A stretch of 64,000 bases of DNA from Scenedesmus sp. ARA3 (GCA_004335835.1 RWJK01001657.1:34322-98321); one strand, 5' to 3'; positions 23,801 to 35,640 are shown, numbered from the stretch's first letter. Notes: generated from the letters alone by a model not told the origin. Made by a program: numbers and translations.

Positions 23801-24518
23801 CTCCATTTGAAGTGGCCTCTTGTGGTCGCAGCAGAATGTGCTTGCGTTCATGAGTGGGCAGGCAGGTGTTACAACTGCTATGGTGTGTAGGCAGCGTCTC
23901 CTGCACAGCTGCACAGCTGCTTCGGGAGCTTTAGCGGCCGTCATTGCTGAATTGCCGCCAAACCCGCATATGTGTTTCAAACTTGCTTGATGCCTGCCGG
24001 CTGCTGCAGCTTCACCTGCACAAAGTAGCTTACACAGCAACACAGTATGCGCCCCAGGTGTTGATTAACTACCCTGTCAATCAACACCTGGGGCTCATAC
24101 TGTGCTTGCTGTGTAAGCTACTTTGTGCAGGTGAAGCTGCAGCAGCCGGCAGGCATCAAAAGCTGCGTGTTGCTTGCACTAAGGACCCCTCGCTGCCACA
24201 ACAACTCAAGGATGACGCCCCTTTCTGCACATGATTTTGCAGGTTAAGCTGCAGCAGCCGGCAGACATTGAGGGCAGCGTGTCACTCCGCTCAGAAGAAG
24301 ACGGCTTCTGGAGCCGACACGTCAGCGCCATGACAGCAGCACTGCTGGCGGCCGGCGGTTACACCCCCGAGTCTGTTGACGAGTACTTCTACCAAGACAG
24401 CTGGCAGGGGCCCAGCAGTGCGGCTGGCAAGCTGCTGCTGCTGTTTGGTGATCCGTTGCAGCAGGTAGATGTGCCGTGGACACCCACCACACTTGTGCAA
24501 GACTGGACGCTGGCGTGA
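20398..24518 (+). CDS. Protein of unknown family, possibly plastid-targeted, 6 exons
   Basis: Exons 20398-20998, 21874-21949, 22424-22566, 23322-23447, 23562-23770 and 24243-24518 join in phase to 477 codons. The frame is open upstream to 20173, so the start is uncertain; Met 20398 is followed by a Ser, Arg and Ala rich leader like a transit peptide. After a Ser run, the conserved-looking blocks are DPSLAAAFIDAVYQTV, LALPYLED with STYFNFVSYVLWKVVARHLP, a helical ELLTSLKEA segment, LLLVQMLGLLPEVK, a GWQLVLGSLPGGWPADW block and a C-terminal block with DGFWSRHVSAM, SVDEYFYQDSW and LVQDWTLA. The aromatic pattern looks like a folded, conserved protein, but I cannot name the family. Introns 1, 2, 3 and 5 hold partial copies of adjacent exon ends. 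Confidence 0.62.
21170..21405 (+). repeat. Upstream copies of exon 2 5' end in the unknown-family gene
   Basis: Three copies of the junction CCGCCAACCAG/GCCCGCATGC or a variant, with roughly 70 bp of preceding intron that includes CATCATTGCACCACAC-like sequence, lie at about 21170-21195, 21270-21300 and 21385-21405, before the intact exon at 21874. Confidence 0.72.
21508..21800. mobile_element. GC-palindrome insertion, possible organelle-derived DNA
   Basis: This intron segment differs from everything around it. Perfect GC palindromes occur at 21508-21527 (CTCGGCGCTGCAGCGCCGAG), plus a near-perfect one at 21707-21726 and a dense GGCCGGCGCCGCGCCGGC cluster near 21770-21800. Between them is AT-rich sequence without CAG repeats (about 21585-21640). 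Short GC palindromes spaced by AT-rich DNA are typical of chlorophycean organelle genomes. An insertion of mitochondrial or plastid DNA, or a small mobile palindromic element, is inferred. Confidence 0.5.
22100..22165 (+). repeat. Downstream copy of exon 2 3' end
   Basis: The segment encoding LSNSTYFNFV with its GTGATG-changed donor is repeated about 210 bp after the intact exon end at 21949. Confidence 0.8.
22655..23105 (+). repeat. Downstream copies of exon 3 3' end
   Basis: Three copies of the stretch encoding LLQQLAPELLTSLKEAAGASG plus its GTGAGG/GTGAGT donor occur at about 22665-22702, 22828-22893 and 23035-23100, spaced about 190-205 bp and carrying the same following intron sequence (CGCCCAGCAACGCTGTGTTGG). 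Confidence 0.85.
23989..24157. repeat. Near-perfect 78-bp inverted repeat (hairpin)
   Basis: Left arm 23989-24066 and right arm 24079-24157 are reverse complements apart from one inserted base and one mismatch, around a 12-base loop. The outer part of the right arm copies the start of the gene's last exon (AAGCTGCAGCAGCCGGCAG, intact at about 24246-24264). It would fold as a long RNA hairpin within intron 5. Confidence 0.93.
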
Positions 24519-25549
24519 GGTGTGACTAGTGATTCTATGCGACTCGCATAGCTGATGGTTGCCCAATGAGCTCGCCATCATGGCCAATGATTGGCTCGAA
24601 ATCAGGCCCACTGGGCGCTGTGACAGCGGCTGTGGTCGCGTCGTGTAACACACAAGTCACTGTGGCTTTTGTCAGTGAATCTGCCAGTAATGAGCACTGC
24701 CGCAGTGAGGCTCACTAATGACCAGTGACACTCGCCAGAGTCTCTGGGTTTTTTTTGTTACCAGAGTCTCTGGTGCTGTCTGATGGTCCACTGCTGACGG
24801 TCCTCGAGACACAAGTGGTGGAACGTAAGTGTTACTGGACAGCGTGCCTTGTGCCGTGTGTCAGCAGGGTTACAGCTCGTACGTACACCTGTACAACACA
24901 GGTCATACACACGCTTCCAACGGACACCAGCGTGCACAAGCGTTGGCTCTTCAGGACGAGTTGGCCATGCCATGGCAGTGCCATCCACCAGGTCCCATGG
25001 CCACACTCCAAGCTGCCGAATACACCGCACACTGCGTGCCTTTTGGCAGAAGCAATCTTTTGCACTGTATGCATTGGCTGCCACATCTGTCTACGCCGCC
25101 AGCGCATGCCACAGCCCCTTGACACGTGCACACAAAGGATGCATGCTTGTGCCAACACGCCACGCGCCACACCCTACCATTGACACCCTGCTTGCTCAGC
25201 AGAAGGCTTCTGCGAGACCTGCACCAGCCATTCACTGCATGCCGCGCGGTGGCACCTTTTCTGGCCTATGAACACAAGTTGATGTTTATGCTGAGGATGC
25301 CTACGACCCAATGAAAACCCATCTTAATCCACCCTTCCAGCAACGATGCAGGCGTGTCGCTCGATCCTGCCCCACCCAAGCAGCAGCAACATCAACATGG
25401 GCTCTACTGCAGTGCTCCTGCTTCTTCATCATCAACTCCTCCTGCAGCAGCACCGGCCCAGCAGCCCACTGCTGCTGCGCGGTAGAACTGCCGCTGCTGC
25501 TGCTGCAGCAGCAGCAGCTTGGCGCCGTGCTGCTGCACCCGCCAGCACC
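24519..25549. other. Convergent 3' spacer
   Basis: Lies between the stop of the plus-strand unknown-family gene and the stop of the minus-strand kinesin gene. The open frames here show no recognisable domain. It contains a TGTAA element at 24644 that could serve the upstream gene. Confidence 0.5.
24644..24648 (+). terminator. Candidate TGTAA polyadenylation signal
   Basis: TGTAA is the usual poly(A) signal in chlorophycean algae. This one lies about 126 bases after the stop codon of the gene ending at 24518. Assignment is by position only. Confidence 0.35.
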
Positions 25550-25778
25550 TCACGTGGTGCGGACGTTGCGCCGCGCGACGCCGATCTCGCAGGCGTTGAC
25601 CTTGGCCGCAAAGCGCAGCGAGCACAGCGACTCCGGCGCAAAGTCGGAGGTGGGGCTGATGTTGACAAACATGAGCGTCTTGGCGTCGCCGCCCAGGCAG
25701 GGCTGCAGCAGCCAGGTGAGCTTGCTGTTGCGGTAGGGGATGTGGCTCTCCTTGTTGGCCAGCGACACAATCACGTCG

Positions 25779-25824
<46 letters not shown>

Positions 25825-28800
25825 AGTGGCGAAGCAGTGGATCGAACAGCGTCAGCGACGTGACATGCATGGAAGCAGAGCCTGCGGCAGTCTGCGCCGT
25901 CTGAGACTGCCGCTAGCAGTTACTAATGACTGTAATGGCTGATGACGCTGCACCCACGGCCTCTGCAGAAGATATTGATACTAGTAGAGCACTCATCCCA
26001 GTGCGCTGCTGCTGCTGCTGCTGCGTCCACCTCACTCACCAAGCGCGCTGAATCTCTTGTTGATGGCCTGCGCCTCCTTGAGCCGCTGCCACTGCTAATG
26101 GCCCACCCACCCCATGCGATGCTGCTGCCACAATCGAGTGTACCACCCCACCCCACTCACCCAGCGCGGACAGGCTCTTGTTGATGGCCTGCGCCTCCTT
26201 GAGCCGCTGGCCCGTGGCGCCGCTCTCCTTCACGCGCTCACTGCCCGCCAGGTCGATCAGGTTGAGCACGCCAGACACCTGGGGGCATGCAATTCGGGGT
26301 GACGTTTAGGTTCAAAGCGAGGTGACACGTAGATTACAAAGCAATGTGTGTTGAAGCAGACAAGGACGCCAGGCTTTCTGGTGATGGTAACAGTGTGTGC
26401 CCGCGCACCTTGAGCTTGCTGGAGTCATTGGTGCCCTCAATGCGCAGCGTGAACACTGCGTGGCTGCGGCTGCTCTGCTCATTGAGCTGCGTGCAGCCCA
26501 CGCTGCGCTTCTCCATCGCGCGGGACAGCAGCTCCTCCACGTCCTGCAGGGGCGGCAGCAGCAGCAGCAGTGCAAAGCGGCGTAATGTTAGTGCTGCATA
26601 TGCATCCAGTGTCGGTGCATGCAGGCGCTGGTGCATTAGTAGCAGTGCATGCATGCAGGCAGCAGCTTGGTGGGTGGGCGTCATCATCATCGTGTCAGAA
26701 AAACAAGCCATAGCAAAATCCCGTTTTGCCCAGCGGTCCACTGCTAATGGTCCGCTGCTAATGGTCATTTGCATTGCGGATTTGTGTACATCACAGGCTC
26801 AGCACCACGATACACGACAGCGCCACATGGCCTAGGCGTAGCGGGCTGACAGCTGCTGGTTGGCCGCACCTGTGGCGTGTTGACGTCGATCAGCGTGAGG
26901 TCAGACACGCTGGTGCCGCCGTTGGTGTCGTGTACCACCTGCAGCCGAAGCAGCAAACAGCGCAGCCTAAGACAAGCGGGAAGATGTCATGCATGACCAG
27001 CTTCTGTGTGCACCGGCAAGGTGCTGGCAGACGTTGCAGCTCACTACATCCGTGTGTGAGCAAGTGCTGCAAGTAGGCTCTCTCAGGCTCTGCCCACCTT
27101 GTGTGAGCGGCCGTCCGGCAGCTTCTTGCGCGCCAGCAGGTCCTTGTAGTCCTCGTTGTAAATCTCCAGCATGCTGGCCTGCATGGCAAAGCGCCAGCCC
27201 TGCTTGCCCAGGCTGCGGCTGCTCTCAAACACCTGCAATGCGGGGCAAGTGGACGTTGGGCAGGCACAGCTCTCAGCAAGGGTGGTGTTGCTGACGAACT
27301 ACTGCCCTGGCTGCGGCTGCTCGCATACACCTGCAGGCCAGAAGAGGCTAGAGGTGTTGTGCACAGGGCGCTGAGCAATTGGAGGAGCATTACCAGCAAA
27401 CCTGGGGAGAGGCTTAACAAACAGAACCCTGCCGCAACACTGTGGAAGGCTGCTGATGGCTGCCGACATGCACGCGTCTTGCTGCCCAGAGTTTTTTTCT
27501 GAGATGTGAGCCAGCAGGGAAGTCTGCCCACAGCTCTTCTGGGAAGCAGAGCATCAGTTTGTACAGTCTGCTGCATTCTGCATACTCCGCAACAACTGCT
27601 CCCTGGAGCCACAACGCACCTGCGCCATTGCGCGGGGGATGATGCCCCTGTTGTCGTCGTTGCCAAACATGGTGTACGTCTTGCCGCTGCCTGTCTGGCC
27701 GTACGCAAAGATGCACACCTGGAACACAACACAGAACAGGAATCCAGCAGTAGCAAGGAAGCTGAAAGGTCAGCAGCCTCAGCATTGTCACGCACACAAG
27801 TGCAGAAGTGTGCGCTCCAGCTGCACACAGAGGGCATGCAGGCTGTGATGCACACTCATGCTCTGGGTCTGTTTTGCAGCACTCAGCATGTCATTGCACA
27901 GCCTTCATAATACAAGAGAGGGGGATAAAAAGAGACTTTGAGCAGGGAGAAGGAATGCTTGCACATACTTTGCAGCACTGCGCCACACCATTGCTTGCAG
28001 GTGAACGATTGTGCATCTACCGTGCCCAAAACTGTCATATTACAACATACCTTGTGGCCGTCCAGTGCTGACTGGATGAGCTCGCTGATCTCCTCAAACA
28101 CCGCGCCCTGCCCGGCAGCCGGCCCAAACACCTTGTCGAACGCAAAGCTGTGCCGCTGCGGCGCCTGGCCGGTGAGGCTGCCCGGCACGGTGATGTCCAG
28201 GCCGCGGCCCAGCAGCTCGCCTGGGGGCGGCGGCAGCAGCAGCAGCAGCAGCAGCAGCAGGCATACTTGCGTATCACACGATAACCACAGCAGCGTTGTT
28301 TAAGGGGAGTTTTGACTGGGAGCTCCAGGCCAGCATGCACCTAAACAGGCCAGCATAGAAAATGTTGTTCTGCAGTAGCAGCAGCTCTCTTGGGTAACTG
28401 CAACAAGCGCTTGGGCTCGCCGCGGTCGGGGCAACTCTGTGGCCAGCGCGCCGCTGCAGCTGCATGTAAAGCACATCTGCTGCAAGTCATAGCAGTCTGC
28501 ACAGGCTGCTGGGCGTGCGGGCAAAGGCTTGCATGCTATATGGAATGTCTGCTGCTGCTCACCGCTGTTGGGGAACTCTGTGGCCAGCGCTCCGCTGCCG
28601 CCGTCGGCCGACATCTCGCTGCTGCTGGGCGGCCTCACACGCGCAAACACGCGGATGTTGCCCTTCAGCTCCTGCAGGCGGCAGCATCATGTTACGCCCG
28701 ATACATACTCCACTCGCCCAAAAACTGAGAACCTCAACCAGGAGCCATCGACAGGCTCAAAGGGGCAGGAAACGTCCAACAAGTCAGCAGCCAACGTGAC

Positions 28801-31800
28801 GGTCATCACATCACAAAAAGACCTCAGCACATGGCAAGCACTGCAGAGAGGCACAAGATGTGCAAGCCATATGCACAGCTGTGCCTCTGATGTCATAGAC
28901 TGCAGTGTGCTTCCAGAGCAGCAGCAGCAGCAGCACCAGCAGCAGCGCACCTGGATGGTGTTGTGCAGCTTGCGACGGATGAGCTCACTCTCGTACACGC
29001 GGCGCTCCGCATCAGCCAGGCTGGCCTGCAGGCCCTGCAGCTGGGCCTGCAGCAGCAGCAGCAGCAGCAGCAGCAGGGGCAGCACGTTGTCAGCAAATGC
29101 TATTCAAGATGTATATGATTAATAAAATGGCTCTGCATAGCAAGGTGCACAGAAGCGTACCGAGGCAAGTGTCTGCTGGCATGCTATCACATCAGTCTGT
29201 GTGACTGATGGCATTGTGCCTTGATCACGTCTATCACTCTGCATCCCTGTACAAAGCGCCGCCCACCTGCAGCTCCTTGACCTGCGACTCCCTGCTGTTG
29301 GCAAGGCTCTCGGCCAGCGCGTGTTGCTCCTGCAGCAGCAGCAGCAGCAGCAGCACTTTTGGCTGAGCAGCTGCGGTCCACGTCTGCTGCGTAGCACAGC
29401 AGCTGCTCAGCCATACCAGCAGGCGCACCAATCTGGATGCACGCATGCAAGCATTCACACAGAGATGAGGCATGCCGTTTCAAGGGCCCTGCAGGCAGGC
29501 AGTCACCTTTGCGCTGCCCAGCTCCTGGCGCATGGCGTCGATCAGGCTGCGCTGGCTGGTGAGCTGCGCCTCCAGCGTGGCCTTGCTGTGCTTGACTGCC
29601 TCCAGCGTCTCCTCGCTCTTGCCGCCAGCGTCCTTGTACCTGCAAAGAGATAATACAGGGGCGGCCTCAACATGTAGCGTAGCAGCAGGAGCTTGTACCT
29701 GTCCAAATCAAGCGCAGCAGCAGCTCAGCAGCAGCAGCAGCAGCAGCAAGCGTGGGTTCTGCGACAAAGAACGCAAGCGCAGGATTGAGCATGCTTCTGC
29801 TCCTCTGCGCCCGCCAGGCCCAGCACAGGTCTAGCTTGCTGAGGTAGCTGTCCAGGCTGCAGCTCACCATCATTACAACAGCACCGCCAGCACCAGACCA
29901 AGCTGGACTTGTGGTCTGTCCCAAACCCAGCCAGGCAACAAATACGCATGCACATGCTGAACCGCCTCCACTGCCCACAAGCACTTGTCCAGCTCCTCGC
30001 ACTCCTCCTTGAGCTCGGCAGCCAGCCGCTCATCAGGAAGCCAGCTTCTTAAAGCAGGCATATGCTGCCGCGACAAACCCCAAACCCCGTGAGCTCACTT
30101 TTCCAGCTCCTCGCGCGCCTCCTTCAGCTCTGCAGCCAGCCGCTCTTCTCCGGGCCCATTGCTGAATTCCTCCTTACAGGAGATCATCATCAATTATTAC
30201 GCATATGCTGATGCGCCAAAGCGTAAAGCCCCGCACTCACTTGTCCAGCTCCTCGCGCGCCTCCTTGAGCTCTGCGGCCAGCCGCTCCCGCTCGCTGCGG
30301 CCCGCCTCCACGTCGCAGCGCAGCACCGCCAGGTCGCGCAGCGCACCCTCGCGCTCCTCACGCAGCTTCTTGCATTGATCCTGCAGGCGTACATGAAGTG
30401 CACACAAGGCAGCAGCATCATGCAGTGTCTTGCAAGCCTGTTGTGTTGCTTGCACAGCTGCTTACATTGCTCCTGCAGGCGCAGATTACTATGCACACAG
30501 CAGCGCAGCAGTCCCGCAAGCGAATCGCTACACTAGACTGGCAGACACAAACACACTCAACAGACAAACACGAACGCACCTTCTCCAGCTCCAGCAGCCG
30601 CTCCTGGCTCTTGACCATGCCGCCCAGCTCAGCCACTTGGCCCTGCAGCGCGTCCTTCTCACGCGCCAGCTCGTCGCGGCGGCCCTTCTCGATCTGCGCA
30701 TGAGCACAGGCATGCAGCGCATCAGCAGGGCGCAGGGATGTAGGACACAGCACTTTCTGTGCACGCCACGCAGGGTCATGAGCAGCAGCTGTTTGAGTAT
30801 GAGCGGCAGGTGGTGAACATCACCAGCCGCAGCTAGCAAGGTTGGTAGCCAAACTCTGCCAGTGCATGTAGCTGTCAGCAGCTGCTGTTCATGCTGAGCC
30901 CACAGCTGTGTCACACTGCAACATAATGGCGTTGCAGCTTTCACTGGTGTGCAGCTGCAGATCAGCTGCTTCACATGCCTTTGCCATGGTGCCGCAGCAC
31001 GCACCTGCACGTCTCCCTGCAGGCTGGTGTTGTATGCCTGCAGCGTGGAGGCGTACGCCTGGCTCTGGCGCACCACATCCTCCATCTCCTTCACCTGCAA
31101 GCACCACAACCCACAAACCAGAGTATATATGTCTCAAGCAGTTGCAGGTGCTGAGTTTACATGAAACTGCAGCTGCAGGCGTTTTGAAGCGGCTTGAATC
31201 TGTGAGGTGCATGTGTGTGCATCTCCTGCCAAACATACACGTGCTTGCATCTGTGCAGCAGCACAGCTGCGCCTCTGCGTGTACATCATGCACGTACGCA
31301 ACTAAGTCACATCAGGTATCTGAGTGCATAGGGCGCTGCACGGCAACCTACGCCCCACCTTTGCCTCCTTTTCTGCCAGGCTTGCAGCAGTCTTCTCCAG
31401 CTCCGCCTGCACGCCCTCCAGCTGCTTCTGCAGCCCAGCCACCTCCTCACCACCAGCAGCCACGCGAGACTCAGCCTCCACCAGCTGCTGCTGCAGCTGC
31501 GCTGCGCGCGCCTCTGCCTGCATCATCGCAGCCTGCGCAGGGGGCGGCACCAGGTTGGGTTCGTCGACAGGGGTTTGTTGTCAAGGGCTGTGCTGCATGT
31601 TACATTGTTGCAGGAGCTGACGATGTGGTGCGCACGGCAGTGCACAGCATGGCTACATCAAAGTGCCCCCAGCTGCCGACACATGCCTGCTGCAGGTGAT
31701 TGTACCCCTAGACAAGCAGTGCTCGGCTTTTTCTTGTTTCCCACATCCTGCACATCAGCGCAACACGCCACCAACATGGCAAAAGACGAGCAATTTGCAG

Positions 31801-32511
31801 CCAGTGCTGCCACGCCAGCCAGCTGCTCCCATACCTCGTGGCTGTTGATCTGCTGCTGCAGCTCCTGCTGCAGCTTGCTGAGCTCTGCCTCCAGCTCAGC
31901 GATGCGCTGCTGCTTCTCAGCTGCATCCTGCTCCCACTGCTTAGCATCCATGTCTGCCTTGCCCTTGCCCTGCAGCAGGTGCCAGCCCAGGGCCCTGCAG
32001 GCATGCAGGGAGAGCAGCAGGCAGCAGCACATCAGGCTCCCACGTACACTTGCATAATGAGGCTGCTGTACTTGCTGCAACTGTATGGCCAACTTTGCTG
32101 TGTTCAGTGCGCATCCAACATAAACATGGACCATGATAGCCATCGCAGCATGCAGTCCTGCAGCAACTGCAGCTGGGCACGCTGCAGTTGAAGCGACATG
32201 TAGCGCGAGGCGCACAGCTGCAAGCATGACTTCGGTACTCACTTGAGCTCCTTGATCATTGGCCCCATCTCTTCCAGCTTCTTTGCAGGAAGCGTGCCCT
32301 TTTTGAAGGTAAGCTTCTTAGTCAGCAAGTCCTCGACTGACATGCCTGTCCTCTCTGCAATGTCCTCCCAGCTCTCCTCTGGCTTAGCTGCAGCATCTGC
32401 TGCAGTGGGTGCTGCTGCTGCTGCTGCTGCAGAGGTTGCGGAGACCCCACGCACGGCACGCTTTGCCTCTGGAATGCCGTCTAAAGGAGCTCCACGCCGC
32501 TTGCGCTCCAT
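25550..32511 (-). CDS. Kinesin-14, C-terminal minus-end-directed motor, 17 exons
   Basis: Exons: 32511-32243, 31994-31835, 31532-31359, 31094-31005, 30693-30580, 30380-30241, 29639-29507, 29329-29267, 29046-28951, 28671-28563, 28220-28051, 27718-27620, 27232-27098, 26938-26870, 26543-26409, 26278-26161 and 25779-25550. All junction phases agree, giving 767 residues. Residues 1-90 are a basic, Ala-rich head. About 100-413 is a long coiled coil ([33 protein letters not shown]). The neck [11 protein letters not shown] at about 418 marks a kinesin-14, with the motor at the C-terminus as in KIFC1/HSET and plant KatA/ATK1. P-loop GQTGSGKT is at about 513-520, switch I NEQSSRSH at 628-635 and switch II DLAGSER at 661-667; all are intact. 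Expected role: crosslinking and sliding microtubules in the spindle. It diverges from the GNAT gene. Confidence 0.95.
26038..26097 (-). repeat. Downstream copy of kinesin exon 16 3' end
   Basis: A partial copy of the segment encoding [17 protein letters not shown], with Ser-Leu changed to Arg-Phe, and its donor lies about 120 bp beyond the intact exon end at 26161. Confidence 0.8.
27300..27345 (-). repeat. Upstream copy of kinesin exon 13 5' end
   Basis: An acceptor followed by codons similar to VFESSRSLG lies about 100 bp before intact exon 13 (start 27232). The copy then diverges. Confidence 0.6.
28415..28465 (-). repeat. Downstream copy of kinesin exon 10 3' end
   Basis: A diverged copy of the segment encoding [11 protein letters not shown] lies in intron 10, about 110 bp after the exon end at 28563. 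Confidence 0.6.
29985..30150 (-). repeat. Downstream copies of kinesin exon 6 3' end
   Basis: Two copies of the coiled-coil segment [14 protein letters not shown] with its GTGAGC-type donor lie at about 30098-30150 and 29988-30035, after the intact exon end at 30241; spacing is about 110-140 bp. Confidence 0.8.
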
Positions 32512-33587
32512 GACGTTTGACTACAATCAAGCGGATAGATAAATATGTGCAAGTGTCTGGGTGCATGCGCTGCACTGTGCTGTGGACACAGCAGGCATTG
32601 CTAGGATATCAGCTGTGAGAGCACGGTTGCCAACGGCATAACATGCAGCAACATACAAGTCAAACTTGGCAAATGTGTGCATGCGCTGCTCCAACAGCTG
32701 GACGTGCCAAGCAGCAGCATACCTTTTCTGCCAGCGGCCGGCCAGTTGCTGCTGGCGGCAGCTTTGGTATGCGGCTCTCACGCCGCGTTACTTGGCCGTC
32801 CATTGCTGCTCAGCTGCCCTGCATCAGCACAAGCATACATGGCTAGAGGTGGGTAGAAGTTTTCATCAAGTGCTGCTGCTGAGGGTGGTGTGCTGCATTG
32901 TTCCAGGCAGCACCCCATCGCAATGCTTAGTTCTTGAACATTGCAATCGTACGTTCATGTGCGATTTAATGCAGCGTATTTAGCTCGACGTTGCTGATGT
33001 GTGCTCGCCCTCACTGTTGCTTGCTCCACAACAGCATCCAAAACTCACCACTGCTCGAGTTCCGACCACTGCCACTAAAATAGATAATTATGCTGAATTG
33101 TACAAACTGATTGAGCAGAGCTCCGCAGAGACAGCGGACTTGGGCCACGTTGCAAACTCTGGCTCAAACTATAATGTCTCTGGTCAGATGCACCGGAATG
33201 TAGTCTTCAGTGAGCGTATCGTATAGTTCCTTGCTGTAGTACCTGTTCTCGGTCTGGCAGACATTGTTCAGTTCAAATCGCTGTGACAAGGACAAGTGAC
33301 AAGCGCGTCTCTTTGTGCAGCAGTTGCGCTGCTTAGCATCAAACGGTGATTTTTCGTTCATAATGTACTATTGGGTGTGCTAATCGCAGCGTCAGACTCA
33401 GTCATCGCAACTCGGACACTGAGTTTGCCCAGTTGGCAGCAGCAGCAACAGGGGTGCAGCACTACTATGTGACCGCTACCCGTATCCTGCTGGTTTAGGG
33501 CATGAGTACAAACGACTAGATTCAGACCACACGTCTAAGCCTTTGGTTCGACCCGGTGGTCTGAGCAGTCGTAGCAGCAGCAAGGGC
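32512..33587. promoter_or_regulatory. Divergent spacer between kinesin and GNAT genes
   Basis: Head-to-head arrangement means this 1.1 kb carries both promoters and 5' untranslated regions. It is less CAG-rich than the gene bodies. No specific element could be identified. Confidence 0.45.
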
Positions 33588-34340
33588 ATGCAGGTCAGGC
33601 TAGCCACCTGCAAGCCAGAAATAGCAGCCTGTTATCCAGTGATGAAGCAACTGCGCTTGGATCAGCCCTGGATGGCAGATGCAGATACTTTTGTCACTAC
33701 AGTACAGCGGCTGCAGCAGCAGGAGCGCTATCAGCTGGCCAGCATGGTGCTGCAGGAAACAGGCTCCGTTGTTGCCGTAGCAGGCTACAGGATAGGGGAG
33801 TCCCTCGCTAATGGCAAAGAGCTGTATGTATATGGTGAGCTGCCTGCTGCAATGCTTGCTGCTGCTTGACCAGATCCAGAACTCCGCAGCTGGCAGGTTG
33901 CTGTGGTGATGCCGACAGTAGCCAGGCGCTCCGTCCATTACCTCAGGCAATAGACTAACCAGCAGGCTGCTGGTTAGTTGTGCCCGCAGAGTGCAGCGAG
34001 CCCTGCAGCTGCGGCTGTGCAGCAACGTGCTGCCCCAGTATTCTGTAACACAATGCCAGCTGCGGCAGCTTGACAGACACAGTGTTTGGTGGACCACATA
34101 TGGTGTGTGTGCCCTGCTGCCCGCTTGCCACACCTGTTGCACACAGATCTTGTCGTAGACTCTGAACATCGCGCATGTGGTCATGGCCAGGCACTGCTAC
34201 ACTGGCTGAAAGAGCAGGCAGCAGCGCAGCAGTGCAGTAAGCTGTGGCTAGTCAGCGGCAAGCAGCGCACAGGCGCGCATGCCTTCTATGCGGCAAGCGG
34301 GATGGACAACTTTGGTTATGTGTTCATGCAGGATGTGTGA
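33588..34340 (+). CDS. GNAT-family N-acetyltransferase, 2 exons
   Basis: Exons 33588-33834 and 34147-34340 join in phase (Gly/Asp codon split at the junction) to 147 codons. GNAT enzymes move the acetyl group of acetyl-CoA to an amine. Residues 1-80 give the N-terminal strands (VRLATCKPEIAACYPVMKQL, then SVVAVAGYRI). The second exon opens with motif A, DLVVDSEHRACGHGQALLHWL, whose R-x-x-G-x-G/A loop binds the CoA pyrophosphate. KLWLVSGKQRTGAHAFYAASGM matches motif B, with the Tyr/Phe expected near the thiol. At 146 residues it is a complete single GNAT domain, and the substrate cannot be told. ATG 33588 is preferred because the longer open frame begins with a non-ATG codon. Confidence 0.82.
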
Positions 34341-34611
34341 GCAACCAGGCTTGGTGAACGGCAGGGCCACCAGCAACGACAGTGCATCCATGGTCCTGCT
34401 GATTGTTGCGTATTGCATGGCTAGAGTATGACTGAGGGTGTGCAGGCAGTTGTTCCTGCTTGCCATTGGCTGAACTTCAAGTTCCGACCGTTACAGCCTG
34501 AGGGGCCCGCAGGCTGTGTCCATTGACAAATGCAATGGCGCGACTTAATGCTTGCTTTGGAACATGATATCTGTCGTTGCGCTTGTTTACCTGGAGCGGT
34601 GCAGCACACAC

Positions 34612-34616
34612 TGTAA
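34612..34616 (+). terminator. Candidate TGTAA polyadenylation signal for the GNAT gene
   Basis: TGTAA about 270 bases after the GNAT stop codon. Placement is by distance only. Confidence 0.3.
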
Positions 34617-35375
34617 CACACTGTGGCACTGTGACGGCAGCCATTTTCAGCACATGCCATGCACTTAATAAGAATAATAATAATAAAAATAATAATAATG
34701 CCATGCACTTGCATGCTGAAGACGCAACTTGCATTTGAATTGCAAAGAGCGCGGCTTCAACCGCCGGGCAGCACCAACGCTGCCACACCCGAAGCGGCTG
34801 TCTGTCACACAGGTTTTCACTGCAGGCATGCTCTGCACAGCTGTGTGCCGCTACACATGCCTTTCCACTGCGCAGTGCCTGCATGCTGCCCAAAGCAGCC
34901 TCGCTGTCATGTCGTAACATGTAACATACATGCAGTGCAGCACACTCGCTGCTGGGCATATGCCTGATGCATGATCCTGTCAACAACATGCACATGCGCA
35001 GTCTCCAAAGTCCCCGGGTAGCGGCAAGCGCACCAGCAACTCGCCCGCTGGGCAGCGTGATTGCAAGAAGCAAAAGCACCGATAGTTGTGTTGTGTCTGT
35101 GGCAGTGATAGCTTTGCTGTTCAGTGGTGCATCACACCTGGCAAACGTTCAGGTTGGTGCATTGCCAGCCTAGCTGGCCATCGGTCGCTTGGGAGCAGAC
35201 TTTGTATTTGTAAATCTATATGGCAGGCTTTGTATTTGTAAACCTATATGGCAGGCTTTTGTTGCCAATTGAGAGGTGTCGAAGCATGTGAGTTGGGTAG
35301 TAGCATGGGAGTGGTGACAGCATGGGAGGGGCTATGGTATGCACCTCTTATTGATTTTCACAACGGTGTCAGATG

Positions 35376-35640
35376 TCAGGTCTGAACAGCCTTGCTCTGA
35401 CAGCAGTCTGAAATATATCTGTCAATGTCTGAACATGTAACACTCTGAACGGTTCTGAACAGTTCTGAATTTTGCCAGACCAGGTGACATACCTGAAGAT
35501 TTAGTTACTTCAGACTGGTTCAGACCCTCCGGTTCAGACAAACACCTGACATCATTCAGACATAGTTCAGACAATGCTGTGCTGGTCTGAACCTGGTCTG
35601 AACCTGGTCTGAAACTAGTCTGTAACATTCTGAAAAACCG
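35376..35640. repeat. Array of CTGAAC / GTTCAG inverted hexamers
   Basis: The left half is dominated by TCTGAAC and the middle by its complement (GTTCAGAC, TTCAGAC). Then comes a tight run of GGTCTGAACCT repeated three times near 35580-35610. The two orientations can pair, so the block folds on itself. It has no open frame of interest. Confidence 0.8.

Noticed and set aside
33543..33587. Longer GNAT start upstream of 33588
   Set aside because: It would need a non-ATG start; the ATG at 33588 gives a full-length GNAT domain.
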